Source: DYFC01 sp041658585
GTDB lineage: Bacteria > Nitrospirota > Thermodesulfovibrionia > Thermodesulfovibrionales > SM23-35
Length of the DNA: 64,000 nt
Reading direction: 5' to 3'
NCBI GenBank assembly: GCA_041658585.1
Contig: JBAZZX010000005.1
Coordinates: 35,045 to 99,044, forward strand
Made by a program: the position numbers and the translations under genes. The notes beneath the pieces are model-generated. The model was given only the letters and a program-made list of their open reading frames with translations, was not told the DNA's origin and made no database searches. Below, one piece after another: positions 50,432 through 59,226 of the stretch. Every line of letters starts with the position of its first letter. Position 1 is the stretch's first letter.

Positions 50432-51326
50432 GATACTTTTTGTAGTTTTAAAACTCTCCATCAGCAGCGCTCTACTGTATTATGTGTTATCAAGAACAGG
50501 CATCAGTCAGGTGGCAGGGACATTGCGGAATATCAGTCCGGCCTCTTTTTTATCGGCGGTCTTCCTCTCTATATTTGCACAATTTATATCGACATTTCGA
50601 TGGCGGCTTTTTCTTCCCGAGGGGCTCAGGCTGAAGAAGCTATTTTCATTATATATGATAGGTTCTTTCTTCAATACCTTCCTTCCGGGGGTCATCGGCG
50701 GGGATGCGGTAAAAGCCTATTATCTCTATAAGGAAACAGGGAAAGCCGATATGAGTTTTGCTTCCATTTTCATGGACAGGTATCTCGGGTTTGTGGTGCT
50801 GATTTTGATCTGTACGGTAGCATTCCCTTTCGGGTATCAATATTTTCACGGTTCCCGGATTGAATGGCTCCTGCCATTTACCGTATTATCCTTCTTTACC
50901 GCAAGTTTTCTTATTTTCGGCCTGCGGCTTGGTCAGAGGGTCCGTTTCCTTTCCGAGTTCTATAATTATTTTCACACCTACAGGAACCGGAAAAACCTGA
51001 TATCAAAGGGTCTTATGCTTTCAGCGGTTGTGCAATTATCCGGTATTGCAGCCGTCAGTATCCTCGCGGACGGCCTGGGACAGCATATCCCATTTCTTGC
51101 ATTTCTAATATTTATCCCCCTGATAGTATTATTCGCCATGCTTCCCATATCCATTTCCGGCCTTGGCGTAAGAGAAGGCGCTTTTGTACTGTTTTTCGGC
51201 CTCATAGGTGTAAAGCCGGAAGTAGCAACGGCAATCTCCCTGGCATGGTTTATAACTATATCAACAGCCGGTATCTGGGGGCTAATTGAATATATTCGAT
51301 ATAAAAAGGAAATGGTTGATATTTAA
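50412..51326 (+). CDS. UPF0104 / lysylphosphatidylglycerol synthase-type membrane protein
   Basis: 304 residues from TTG, overlapping the GT2 gene by 20 bases. Eight or so membrane helices, with FRWRLFLPEGLRLKKLFSLYMIGSFFNTFLPGVIGGDAVKAYYLY split blocks, FMDRYLGF and SISGLGVREGAFVLFFG, the motifs of the YbhN/AglD family. Members are thought to be lipid or lipid-sugar transporters. With the two neighbours it makes a three-gene set: make, move and transfer a lipid-linked sugar. Confidence 0.88.
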   Translation: MALKLNKILFVVLKLSISSALLYYVLSRTGISQVAGTLRNISPASFLSAVFLSIFAQFISTFRWRLFLPEGLRLKKLFSLYMIGSFFNTFLPGVIGGDAVKAYYLYKETGKADMSFASIFMDRYLGFVVLILICTVAFPFGYQYFHGSRIEWLLPFTVLSFFTASFLIFGLRLGQRVRFLSEFYNYFHTYRNRKNLISKGLMLSAVVQLSGIAAVSILADGLGQHIPFLAFLIFIPLIVLFAMLPISISGLGVREGAFVLFFGLIGVKPEVATAISLAWFITISTAGIWGLIEYIRYKKEMVDI

Positions 51327-51404
51327 CCTAAACGTTGCAAAAACGGCAGGGCAGACGCGATGAAAAGTCTTGTAATGCGACAGAGGACTATATTCCGAAG
51401 ACAT

Positions 51405-51550
51405 ACTAAGGAGTTCATAAGTAAAGCCACACACCCTCACCCTTGCCCTCTCCCCTCAATGGAGAGGGGACTTAAGAATTGCCCCTCCCTTGAGGGGAGG
51501 GGATAAAGGGGAGGGTGTTTAAATGTGTCCTTACTTATGAACTCCTTAGT
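51405..51550. mobile_element. MITE-3 copy A, 146 bp GC-rich inverted-repeat element
   Basis: Ends are ACTAAGGAGTTCATAAGTAA and its exact complement TTACTTATGAACTCCTTAGT. The core has two strong hairpins, CCTCTCCCCTC/GAGAGGGG and CCCCTCCCTTGAGGGGAGGG. A second copy lies inverted at 58436-58580. It abuts a MITE-1 end at 51551. The bases 51327-51404 between the preceding gene and this element hold nothing obvious. Confidence 0.85.
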
Positions 51551-51589
51551 AAATAAATTTATTTTAGACATCCACAGTTTTTGGGTTAA
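51551..51589. mobile_element. MITE-1 right end only
   Basis: 39 bases from AAATAAATTTATTTTAGACA to GGGTTAA match the right end of MITE-1. The rest is missing, and MITE-3 copy A begins exactly where it stops, so MITE-3 may have landed in a MITE-1 copy. Confidence 0.7.
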
Positions 51590-51624
51590 CAGTATGGATG
51601 AAGGAAGAAGGAAGGGAGGTAGCC

Positions 51625-52125
51625 ATGTTTCTTTATCTTGTCCGGCACGCTGAAGCAAAAAGAGAGGAAGAGGACCCTGCAAGGCCGCTCTCTGAAAAAG
51701 GGTTGGAGGATATTACAAAAGTTGCTTCCTATGTTTCCCTCCTGAATATCTCAATAAGCGAGATATTGCATAGTTCCAAATTAAGGGCAAAACAGACAGC
51801 CGAGGTCCTGTTTCAAAGCCTTAAACCCGTGAGAGGTCTGAAGGAAACGGACGGTTTAGCTCCGCTTGACGGTCCTGAAATATGGGCTGATCGCCTCAAA
51901 GACTTACGGAATGACGTTATCCTTGTAGGGCATCTCCCGCATCTTGCCGGACTTGCATCGCTCTTGCTCTGCAGAAATGCCGATAACAATATTGTTTCCT
52001 TCAGGGCGGGAGGGCTTGTCTGCCTTAAACGCGATGATTCAGGGAGATGGTCTTTGCAGTGGATGCTGACGCCCGAAATAGTTGTGGGTGCGACAGGTAT
52101 TGGAAATTATTGTGACAGTCTGTAA
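51625..52125 (+). CDS. sixA: Phosphohistidine phosphatase SixA
   Basis: 166 residues from the ATG at 51625 after GGGAGG; an upstream in-frame ATG is less likely. Histidine-phosphatase fold: the RHG-type start FLYLVRHAEAKREEEDPARPLSEKG with the phospho-accepting His, LHSSKLRAKQTAEVL and DVILVGHLPHLAGLASLLL with the second His. It removes phosphate from histidine-phosphorylated relay proteins, which fits the many kinases here. Confidence 0.9.
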   Translation: MFLYLVRHAEAKREEEDPARPLSEKGLEDITKVASYVSLLNISISEILHSSKLRAKQTAEVLFQSLKPVRGLKETDGLAPLDGPEIWADRLKDLRNDVILVGHLPHLAGLASLLLCRNADNNIVSFRAGGLVCLKRDDSGRWSLQWMLTPEIVVGATGIGNYCDSL

Positions 52126-52218
52126 GGTGTTGTGCAGGAATTTTTCAGCACATCTATCTTTGCCGTTTTAGGAAAGCTTAAAAATACCCGGATTATCCCG
52201 TAAAAAGAGGGAGAAAAA

Positions 52219-53601
52219 ATGAAACTGAAATTCCTTGGAGGAGTCAGGACTGTAACCGGATCCTGTTTTTACATCGAATGCAATGATCTCAGAATCCTTG
52301 TCGATGCGGGTCTTTACCAGGGTGAAGGATCGGACGATGTCAATAGGGCCAAATTTGATTTTGAGCCGGAAAAGATTGATTATATCTTTGTCACTCATGC
52401 ACATCTGGACCACTCGGGGATGCTCCCGAGGATTGTCAAGGAAGGGTTCAGGGGAAAGATCATCACAACAGCCGCAACCAGAGACCTGCTCGAATTCATG
52501 CTTTACGATTCCGCACATATCCAGGAGAGTGATGCTGCATGGAACAACCGAAGGGCGGTCAGAGCAGGAAGGCCGGAGATTCAGCCGCTTTACACAATTA
52601 ACGATGTATGGGATGTCCTGCCGCTTTTCGATGTAAAACAGTATGAAGAAATATTCCATCTCGGGAGCGGCATAAAATACAGGTTTTTAGATGCGGGTCA
52701 TATCCTCGGTTCCGGCACACTGGAGTTGTGGTTCCAGGACAGCGAGAAGGAAAAGAAGATCGTTTTCTCAGGAGATATAGGGAAGACAGGTAACCCTATT
52801 GTGAGAGACCCTTCCAATCCTGTTGAAGCGGATTTCATAGTTATGGAGTCAACTTACGGAAACAGACTTCACAAGCCTTTCAAAGAGAGTGTAGACGAAC
52901 TTGCCGACGCCATAAGAACGACTTTTGCGAAGGGTGGAAATATATACATCCCCGCTTTTGCGGTCGGCAGGACCCAGGATCTGCTCTATATATTGAACAA
53001 TCTTGTAAAGGAGAAACGGTTCTCCGGACTCGATGTCTATCTCGACAGTCCTCTGGCAGAAAATGTAACAAAGATATATCTCGCCCATCCCGAATGCTAT
53101 GACGAGGAGGCAAAAAAATTCTTTGAGCACAGGGAATTCGATGGCTCTATAAAACTTCATTTTGTAAAAGATACACAGGAATCCATAACCTTGAACAGGA
53201 TAAAATCAGGCATCATTGTCATCGCCGGAAGCGGTATGTGTGAAGGAGGCAGGATAAAGCATCATCTGAAGCACAACCTCTGGAGGGATGCATGCAGCGT
53301 GATCTTTGTCGGTTTTCAGGGCAAAGGCACACTTGGCAGGAAGATCGTTGACGGTGCAAGGCATGTCGATCTCCTCGGCGAAGACATAGCTGTTAAGGCG
53401 TCAGTTTATACAATAAACGGGTTTTCAGCCCATGCGGACCAGGCAGAGCTCCTTAAATGGCTCTCCTGCTTCAAAGATAAGCCGGAAGTATTTATGGTGC
53501 ATGGTGAAGAAGAGACCGCGCTATCCTTTGGGGACCTTGTAGCAGAGAAATACGGATTTAAGACACATGTGCCGGAAAAAGGCGAGGTGCATGAACTATA
53601 G
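52219..53601 (+). CDS. Metallo-beta-lactamase / beta-CASP ribonuclease
   Basis: 460 residues. RNA endo/exonuclease of the CPSF73/YSH1-like group. Zinc site HAHLDHSGMLPRIVKEGF, GHILGSGTLELWF, FSGDIGKTGNPI; the beta-CASP cap contains YIPAFAVGRTQDLLYIL and GSGMCEGGRIKHHL; the end has FSAHADQAELLKWL with the last zinc ligand and VMVHGEEE. GAGGGAG lies ahead of the ATG. Probably RNA processing or decay. Complete. Confidence 0.93.
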   Translation: MKLKFLGGVRTVTGSCFYIECNDLRILVDAGLYQGEGSDDVNRAKFDFEPEKIDYIFVTHAHLDHSGMLPRIVKEGFRGKIITTAATRDLLEFMLYDSAHIQESDAAWNNRRAVRAGRPEIQPLYTINDVWDVLPLFDVKQYEEIFHLGSGIKYRFLDAGHILGSGTLELWFQDSEKEKKIVFSGDIGKTGNPIVRDPSNPVEADFIVMESTYGNRLHKPFKESVDELADAIRTTFAKGGNIYIPAFAVGRTQDLLYILNNLVKEKRFSGLDVYLDSPLAENVTKIYLAHPECYDEEAKKFFEHREFDGSIKLHFVKDTQESITLNRIKSGIIVIAGSGMCEGGRIKHHLKHNLWRDACSVIFVGFQGKGTLGRKIVDGARHVDLLGEDIAVKASVYTINGFSAHADQAELLKWLSCFKDKPEVFMVHGEEETALSFGDLVAEKYGFKTHVPEKGEVHEL

Positions 53602-54059
53602 TTTGTACAGTTTTTGCCCGGCCACTATTAAACATCTGTAATATAATATCTTGACCGGGCAAGTTAGAATTGCCCCATCGCAAAAACATTTGATCCACAT
53701 AGAAAGCAACTGGTTTGCTGCCCAGCCTGTCGGCAAGATGTTCTCACAGTTATGCGCAAAAGTATCAATTCTTGATATCTATTCATTTCTCATTTTACTA
53801 AACAGACCCCGGAAAATTAGTGGCGTTACTTTCCATTTAAATAATGCATTGCCAAAACGCGACAGGTAATGAAATACTAAGAAAATTTATCAAATTTATT
53901 TGAGGTAGAGGAGTCAATTCGAAGAAGCAAATAAAAAGTTTCCATGACGAATGCTTTTCTACATCTGTAAAAGCAATTTTGTTAAAATATTACATGTTTC
54001 GGTTCCACGTTATTCGTTTATTCTTTAAATGACACTCTGATGAAACTAAAACATAGACA
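53602..54059. other. 458-bp gap at the border of an AT-rich island
   Basis: An 8-bp inverted repeat TTGCCCGG (53614-53621) and CCGGGCAA (53655-53662) surrounds an AT-rich centre. A 72-codon frame at 53651-53869 has no recognisable family or ribosome site and is probably not a gene. Base composition turns AT-rich from about 53880 onward. Confidence 0.4.
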
Positions 54060-55832
54060 ATGAATATTGATAAAGCGACTCAGTCTGCTTTTAACTATTA
54101 CCATGAAGGTAAATTAGATGAAGCAGGGCAAATATGTGAGAAAATATTGGGGAAATGGCCCAATAATCTTAATGCATTACATCTTCTTGGAATAATTTAT
54201 TATCAGTCCAAACAATATGCCTTGTCGATTAGATTTTTGAAACGAGCAATCCAGAATAATCCTAATATTGCCGATACATATTTTAATTTAGGGGCTTCAT
54301 TAAAAAAACAGGGACAAGACGAAGAGGCGGCAGCATCATATTAAAAAGCATTGCTGCTTAATCCAACATTTGTTGAAGCTTATAATAATCTTGGCATAAT
54401 CTGTTATGAACATGGACAATACGGGGAAGCTTTAATATACTATCAAAAAGCATTGCAATTTAACCCGACATTTTTTGAGGCCTTTCGTAATTTAGGCGCT
54501 GTTTTTAAAGCTCAAGGTCGAATAATTGAAGCTGAAAATGCTTTCAAACACGCCTTACAGATCAAACCTGATTTATCATCCTGTTGCAGTGATATCCTCT
54601 TTGGAATGAACTATCAGACGCGCTATAACAATCAGTCCATTTTTGCAGAACATCTGCAATTTGCAGAGCGATATGAAAAGCCTTTGGCATATTCTATATC
54701 ACCACATAAAAATGAACGTGCATATTCCCGGCGTCTCAAGATAGGGTATATATCACCTGATTTCAGAAGGCATTCGGTCGCCTATTTTATTGAACCTGTT
54801 ATTAACGCACATAACAAAGACCAATTTGAAATATTCTGCTATTCCGACGTGATTGTGCAAGATGACGTAACAAAGCGTATTCAGGAACACGCAGATCAAT
54901 GGCGAAATATTGTGGGCATGACCGATAAACAGGTCGCAGAATCGATACGCAAGGATCAAATTGATATTTTTATAGATTTGGCGGGACATACAATGAGTAA
55001 CCGAATGCTTGTTTTTGCTCGAAAACCGGCACCGATACAGATAAGTTGGATAGGATATCCCTCAACAACCGGTCTTTCGACAATGGATTATAAGATTGTA
55101 GATGCTCATACAGATCCTCCCGGAATGACCGAACCGTTCTACACAGAAAAACTGATTCGATTACCGCAGAGCTTTTTATGTTATCTGCCTGAGCAGAACA
55201 GCCCGGAAGTCAACGATCTCCCTGCTCTTAAATCAGGGCATATAACCTTTGGTTCTTTCAACGATTTGGCAAAAGTATCACCAAGTCTTATTTCCCTGTG
55301 GAGTGATATATTAAATAAGGCGTCTAACTCTACTATAATGATAAAATCGAGGGGGCTTTCCGACAAGGAAACATGTCATAGATTCTTAAATATGTTTAAG
55401 CAGCATGGCATTAATACGGACAGAATTATGTTGTTACCTTTCGCACCTTCAACAAACGAGCATTTAACTATGTACAACAATATCGACATCGCGTTAGACA
55501 CCTTTCCATACAATGGCACAACAACAACATGCGAAGCCATGTGGATGGGAATCCCGGTGATAACTTTAGCAGGTAATTCTCATGTATCGCGTGTAGGCGT
55601 CAGCCTTCTGTCAAATGTCGGCCTCAAAGAATTTATTGCCCAAACGGAAAATGAATATGTATCAATTGCAGTAAATCTTGCTGCCGATATCAATAAAATG
55701 CAGAAGCTCAGGTCAAACTTGAGAATAATGCTTAAAAACTTATCCTTGACCAATGCAACGCAGTTTATCTTTGATTTGGAAAACAGTTATCGGAAGATGT
55801 GGAAAAGTTGGTGTAATTCGATTGCACAATGA
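54060..55832 (+). pseudogene. TPR / OGT-like (SPINDLY) glycosyltransferase, split by one TAA
   Basis: 590 codons in one frame with a TAA at 54342-54344. Before it are TPRs (ALSIRFLKRAIQNNPNIADTYFNLGASLKKQGQDEEAAASY) shown in part; after it the repeat continues at once with KALLLNPTFVEAYNNLGIIC. One base turns a Lys or Gln codon into stop. The C-terminal ~370 residues are a GT41 O-GlcNAc-transferase-like domain: IGYISPDFRRHSVAYFIEP, ISWIGYPSTTGLSTMDYKI, TFGSFNDLAKVSPSLISLW, PYNGTTTTCEAMWMGIPVITL. Such enzymes glycosylate proteins such as flagellins or adhesins. Either a recent pseudogene or two polypeptides. Confidence 0.85.
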
Positions 55833-55869
55833 GTTGAATAAATGATCATTTTCAGTTGGGAAATGGAAA

Positions 55870-56415
55870 ATGACAAATGAGAATCATGAATTCATATTGC
55901 TCACAGATGAAGAAGCGAGGACCCTCGGCGAAACACCTCCCGCGCCATTTTCAGCAGATGACAAGCGAGGATGGACAAGAGTTAGAGACATAGGGGAGAT
56001 GCCCCAAAATATCAAAAGTAGCTTAAAGCCGTATTCTGTCGCCGTCACTGAATCAGGCTTTGCCTATTTGCAATCGACAAAAAATACTATTAAAAATGAA
56101 TCATATGAAGACATTGAATGGAGTTGGAAAATTGTATTAGAAAATAGGAGCAAACACAGCATTTGTGCGCATGTAGAGTACTCTCTTTTCGACAAAGATG
56201 GGTTTGTTTTAACAGCTACGGGCACCGACTGGGATAATAAAGAAAATGACGTTTGCGTAAAAGCTGGAACTCGAGGCATTATTCAAGGCCGCGGGCTTTG
56301 GCGGATTAATGCTACTTCAACTCCATATCCTCCTTCAAGAGTTGTTCGGGGTGATTACAAATTATATCTTCGCCATGCATTCATTCTTGACGAAGCTCTT
56401 ATGGAAAATAAATAA
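55870..56415 (+). CDS. Hypothetical protein with FxLYD-like domain
   Basis: 181 residues, soluble, no signal. The middle (WSWKIVLENRSKHSICAHVEYSLFDKDGFVLTATGTDW, in two blocks) resembles the FxLYD beta-sandwich used for extracytoplasmic or chaperone-like binding. GGGAAATGG precedes the ATG. No function can be assigned. It follows the OGT-like gene by 37 bp and shares its AT-rich composition, so the two may have arrived together. Confidence 0.6.
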   Translation: MTNENHEFILLTDEEARTLGETPPAPFSADDKRGWTRVRDIGEMPQNIKSSLKPYSVAVTESGFAYLQSTKNTIKNESYEDIEWSWKIVLENRSKHSICAHVEYSLFDKDGFVLTATGTDWDNKENDVCVKAGTRGIIQGRGLWRINATSTPYPPSRVVRGDYKLYLRHAFILDEALMENK

Positions 56416-56684
56416 TGCTTAACTATCAAATCCATATGAATCCCCGTTTCATCAAGTGGATTAAATGGCTCAATGTAATACATGACGATATTCAAGCACT
56501 ATTGAGAAACCGCATGAATACAGCAGAATTTTGCAGCATCGACCAAATGCGGGTTAACCTTAGGACTTTTTATTGCGGCGCAGTTGCCCGAGCGGCTGAT
56601 TTGGATCGTGAGTATTTCGACCGTAAATCTTCAATATTCATGTCTTCTTATTTTTGCGGCATTGTGTTGGTCACACCCTCATAG
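56415..56684 (+). CDS. Hypothetical protein, probably truncated
   Basis: 89 residues. Starts in the stop of the preceding gene (TAATG), so it is translationally coupled. The first part (MNPRFIKWIKWLNVIHDDIQALLRNR) is helical and charged; the last 30 residues look like read-through from a frameshift (CGAVARAADLDREYF...). No family. The next 220 bp have no gene; a GCCGGC-type hairpin lies near 56872. Confidence 0.4.
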   Translation: MLNYQIHMNPRFIKWIKWLNVIHDDIQALLRNRMNTAEFCSIDQMRVNLRTFYCGAVARAADLDREYFDRKSSIFMSSYFCGIVLVTPS

Positions 56685-56908
56685 AATCCACTGCTGTGGG
56701 GACTTGATGAAGAAAATGATAAAACCTTGTGACCTCTGAAAACGTTTGGTGTTAGAAACATTTTGTTTTTTTTGGGAGAATAAAACTAAATTTCTCCGTT
56801 CTTTTTAACATAAATCCATCGGTTTAAATGGATTTAGTCAGTCTTTAATAAAGCCGTTGCGGAAAAATACCGGCGTCAGGCAAAGCCGGCTGTCAAGGAT
56901 GAACACGG

Positions 56909-57223
56909 TCAATTTTCCCTTTGTTCTTTTTTCCATAATGTCTTTAAGTCTCTTCTTCCATGAATAAGACCCAAAATATCAACACGAGATTCTTCAATTC
57001 GATAAATAAGGCGATAATCTTTAACGAAAAGTTCACGGATAGAAGGATTTGACAATTCAGGAACAATGCGGCCGCGTTCTGAAAACTCATTGAGGGAACG
57101 GCTTGCTTCACGGACTTCTATAACAAATGATGCAGCATAAAAAGAAGAATCTCTTGCGATATAGTCAGCAATCGCTTCAAGGTCAGCGGTGGCCTCAAAA
57201 GACCAAATTATTTTCCGAGCCAT
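56909..57223 (-). CDS. RelE/ParE family toxin
   Basis: 104 residues. ParE fold: KIIWSFEATADLEAIADYIA at the start, FVIEVREASRSLNEFSERGRIVPEL, IRELFVKDYRLIYRIEESRVDILGLIHGRRDL. This matches ParE-like gyrase poisons more than ribosome-cleaving RelE. Overlaps its antitoxin by 16 bases. Intact. Confidence 0.88.
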   Translation of the reverse strand: MARKIIWSFEATADLEAIADYIARDSSFYAASFVIEVREASRSLNEFSERGRIVPELSNPSIRELFVKDYRLIYRIEESRVDILGLIHGRRDLKTLWKKEQREN

Positions 57224-57396
57224 TTTGACATTTTTTTCTCTACTTCTTCTTGTGTATAAACTCGTCCTTCCTCTACATCCTTCAACCCGCGTTCAATTTT
57301 CTGAAGAACATAAAGATGATATTGAACATCCTCTAAGGTGCAATCATCCGGCAAACGATTAAGGAGATTGCTTACCTCTTGCTTAGTTGTCTGCAT
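57208..57396 (-). CDS. Antitoxin of the ParE-type module
   Basis: 62 residues: VSNLLNRLPDDCTLEDVQYHLYVLQKIERGLKDVEEGRVYTQEEVEKKM (in part), ending KWLGK. A short, acidic family regularly found before ParE/RelE toxins. The C-terminal half should bind the toxin. GGGG precedes the ATG by about nine bases. Confidence 0.82.
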   Translation of the reverse strand: MQTTKQEVSNLLNRLPDDCTLEDVQYHLYVLQKIERGLKDVEEGRVYTQEEVEKKMSKWLGK

Positions 57397-57450
57397 TTTT
57401 GTCCCCTTTTTATTTTAATTATACAAAATTGACCGTGAATTTTGCCTAAC

Positions 57451-57484
57451 TTGGGATATCCGCACTTGAGTTCGGATATCCCAA
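57451..57484. repeat. Perfect 12-bp inverted repeat
   Basis: TTGGGATATCCG, ten bases, CGGATATCCCAA. A strong hairpin 54 bp upstream of the antitoxin gene. No T-tract, so it is either an operator or a dispersed hairpin repeat. The next 185 bp contain no gene. Confidence 0.6.
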
Positions 57485-57669
57485 CTCTCTCCGTATGACA
57501 AAATCTGTCAGTTGCTACCTCCTTTCTTTAAGTTTAAACTGTCCAGCGGACTCTGTATTTTATCCAGACTCTTTGGGAGCCTATGGGGTCAGAGTTGTTT
57601 ATTCCCGAAACCTTTCGGGACCTTTCAAATTGAGAGCATTTTTGCAAGGTTTAGATTAAAGCATTCGGA

Positions 57670-58404
57670 TCAGAACTTGATACCGAAATCCGGCAGCATA
57701 TTTGACAAGACCCTTAACCGGTCTGTAAGCAGCATGACTCCAAAAATAATGAGGATTACGCCGCTGACGATCTTTATTGCCCGCATATATTTTACGATCC
57801 TGGGGGAATAGCTTAAAAAGGTGTTTACGGCGAGCGCGGACAGTAAAAAGGGAATGCCCAGGCCGAGGGAATATACTGTCAGCAGTTTTAGTCCATATAT
57901 CATGGACCCTTTTGACCCCGCATACAGCAGGATCGTACCGAGATAAGGGCCTACACAGGGACTCCAGCCAGCTGCAAAAGTCATTCCGACAAGAAATGTA
58001 CCGAAATACCCTGCAGGCTTTCCGGTAAGATGTATCCTTTTATCTTTCATGAAGAAATCGAGGCTGAGAATGTCCGATATGAAAAGGCCGAAGATTATGA
58101 CGAGTACACCGCCGATGATCCTGATGTAATCAATATATTGAAACAGCAACCCTCCTACTGCGGAAGACGAAATGCCAAGGGCGATGAAGACAAAGGAAAA
58201 GCCGCCTATAAAGGCAAGGGAGTTCGTTATGGTAAGATATCTGACCCCTTTTCTATCCACTCTGACCGTAAGGTCTTTGAAGGAAAGCCCGGTTATAAAA
58301 GAGACATAAGAGGGCAGCAGGGGAAGGACGCAAGGCGACAAAAAAGATAAAACCCCGGCAAAAAAGGCTAATGTATAAGAAACATCGTTAATCATTAACT
58401 GCAT
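57670..58404 (-). CDS. ccdA: CcdA-like cytochrome c biogenesis / thiol transporter
   Basis: 244 residues, six membrane helices. Passes electrons across the membrane through two cysteines: LSFLSPCVLPLLPSYVSFI and FAAGWSPCVGPYLG. It supplies reductant to periplasmic thioredoxin-like proteins for haem attachment or envelope thiol upkeep. No partner thioredoxin adjacent. No clear ribosome site at the first ATG; a second Met lies three codons on. Confidence 0.92.
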   Translation of the reverse strand: MQLMINDVSYTLAFFAGVLSFLSPCVLPLLPSYVSFITGLSFKDLTVRVDRKGVRYLTITNSLAFIGGFSFVFIALGISSSAVGGLLFQYIDYIRIIGGVLVIIFGLFISDILSLDFFMKDKRIHLTGKPAGYFGTFLVGMTFAAGWSPCVGPYLGTILLYAGSKGSMIYGLKLLTVYSLGLGIPFLLSALAVNTFLSYSPRIVKYMRAIKIVSGVILIIFGVMLLTDRLRVLSNMLPDFGIKF

Positions 58405-58435
58405 TTCAATCTAAACATATTAGATCAATTGTATT

Positions 58436-58580
58436 ACTGAGGAGTTCATAAGTAACGACACATTTAAACACCCTCCCCTTTATCCCCTCCCCTCAAGGGA
58501 GGGGCGATTCTTAAGTCCCCTCTCCCTCGAGGGGAGAGGGCAAGGGTGAGGGTGTGCGGCTTTTCTTATGAACTCATTAT
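58436..58580. mobile_element. MITE-3 copy B, 145 bp, inverted relative to copy A
   Basis: Ends ACTGAGGAGTTCATAAGTAA and TTCTTATGAACTCATTAT. The core is the reverse complement of copy A with few changes (CCCCTCCCCTCAAGGGAGGG and CCCCTCTCCCTCGAGGGGAG). Lies between ccdA and the MoaB/MogA gene. Confidence 0.85.
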
Positions 58581-58646
58581 TCACCTGACGGCACTTTTAG
58601 CATGATGTGTACTTTTTGATAGATGAATATCGAACATTTTAAAATG

Positions 58647-59132
58647 TTATTGAGTTGCGCATTCCGAAGTGTCGCCTTTGATCTTTTCAATTGCATGGGG
58701 AAGGACGCCGAGAATGATTTCGAGGTTTTCCTTTACCGCCTTGGGACTACCGGGAAGATTGATAATCAATGTCTTTCCCCTTACACCTGCCACTGCCCTT
58801 GAAAGCATCGCCCTTCTCGTCTTTTTCAGGCCCTCTATCCTCATTGCCTCGGCTATTCCCGGAATCTGCCTCTCGATGACTTCAATGGTAGCCTCCGGGG
58901 TAACGTCTCTTGGGCTAAGACCGGTCCCGCCTGTTGTGAGGATAAGATCAACCAGCTTACCGTATTCGATAAGTTTTTCTTTGATGAGTTCTTTTTCGTC
59001 CGGCAGGATGTCATAATACTTTACCTCGGCGTCTATGCCTTTCAGCATCTCCCGGATCAGGGGTCCGCTTGCATCTTCACGCTCGCCCTTTGAACCCTTA
59101 TCGCTTAACGTCAAAACCGCAACGGTTATCAT
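58647..59132 (-). CDS. MoaB/MogA family molybdopterin protein
   Basis: 161 residues. Binds molybdopterin and adenylates it for molybdenum insertion. TVAVLTLSDKGSKGEREDASG, LILTTGGTGLSPRDVTPEAT, AGVRGKTLIINLPGSPKAVKENLEII are the conserved pieces. Length fits MogA/MoaB rather than the longer MoeA. No other molybdenum genes are in view. Confidence 0.92.
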   Translation of the reverse strand: MITVAVLTLSDKGSKGEREDASGPLIREMLKGIDAEVKYYDILPDEKELIKEKLIEYGKLVDLILTTGGTGLSPRDVTPEATIEVIERQIPGIAEAMRIEGLKKTRRAMLSRAVAGVRGKTLIINLPGSPKAVKENLEIILGVLPHAIEKIKGDTSECATQ

Positions 59133-59226
59133 GCCTGCCTTTCAGGTTATGCAACTGATGAGTTCATCATAGTGTAAGGTTTTAACTCGGGAAACCGGGT
59201 AAACTCAATGAACTCAGTGAACTGTT

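Larger units (their letters stand above)
56904..57437. repeat. 13-bp inverted repeat bracketing the ParE-type TA module
   Basis: CACGGTCAATTTT at 56904-56916 and AAAATTGACCGTG at 57425-57437 are exact complements and flank the toxin-antitoxin genes. The left copy overlaps the toxin's last codons. It may mark the limits of a mobile unit. Confidence 0.4.

Noticed and set aside
51430..51530. GC-rich repeats resembling a CRISPR array
   Set aside because: The stretch is two hairpins inside a single inverted-repeat element (MITE-3), without regular spacers.
53651..53869. 72-codon reading frame after the beta-CASP gene
   Set aside because: No ribosome site, no family, and it begins inside an inverted repeat.
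4729..54344. Reassignment of TAA as a sense codon, suggested by in-frame TAA in hicA and the OGT-like gene
   Set aside because: Intact genes such as polA, rph and the OsmC-like gene end at TAA exactly where their families end, so TAA is a normal stop.
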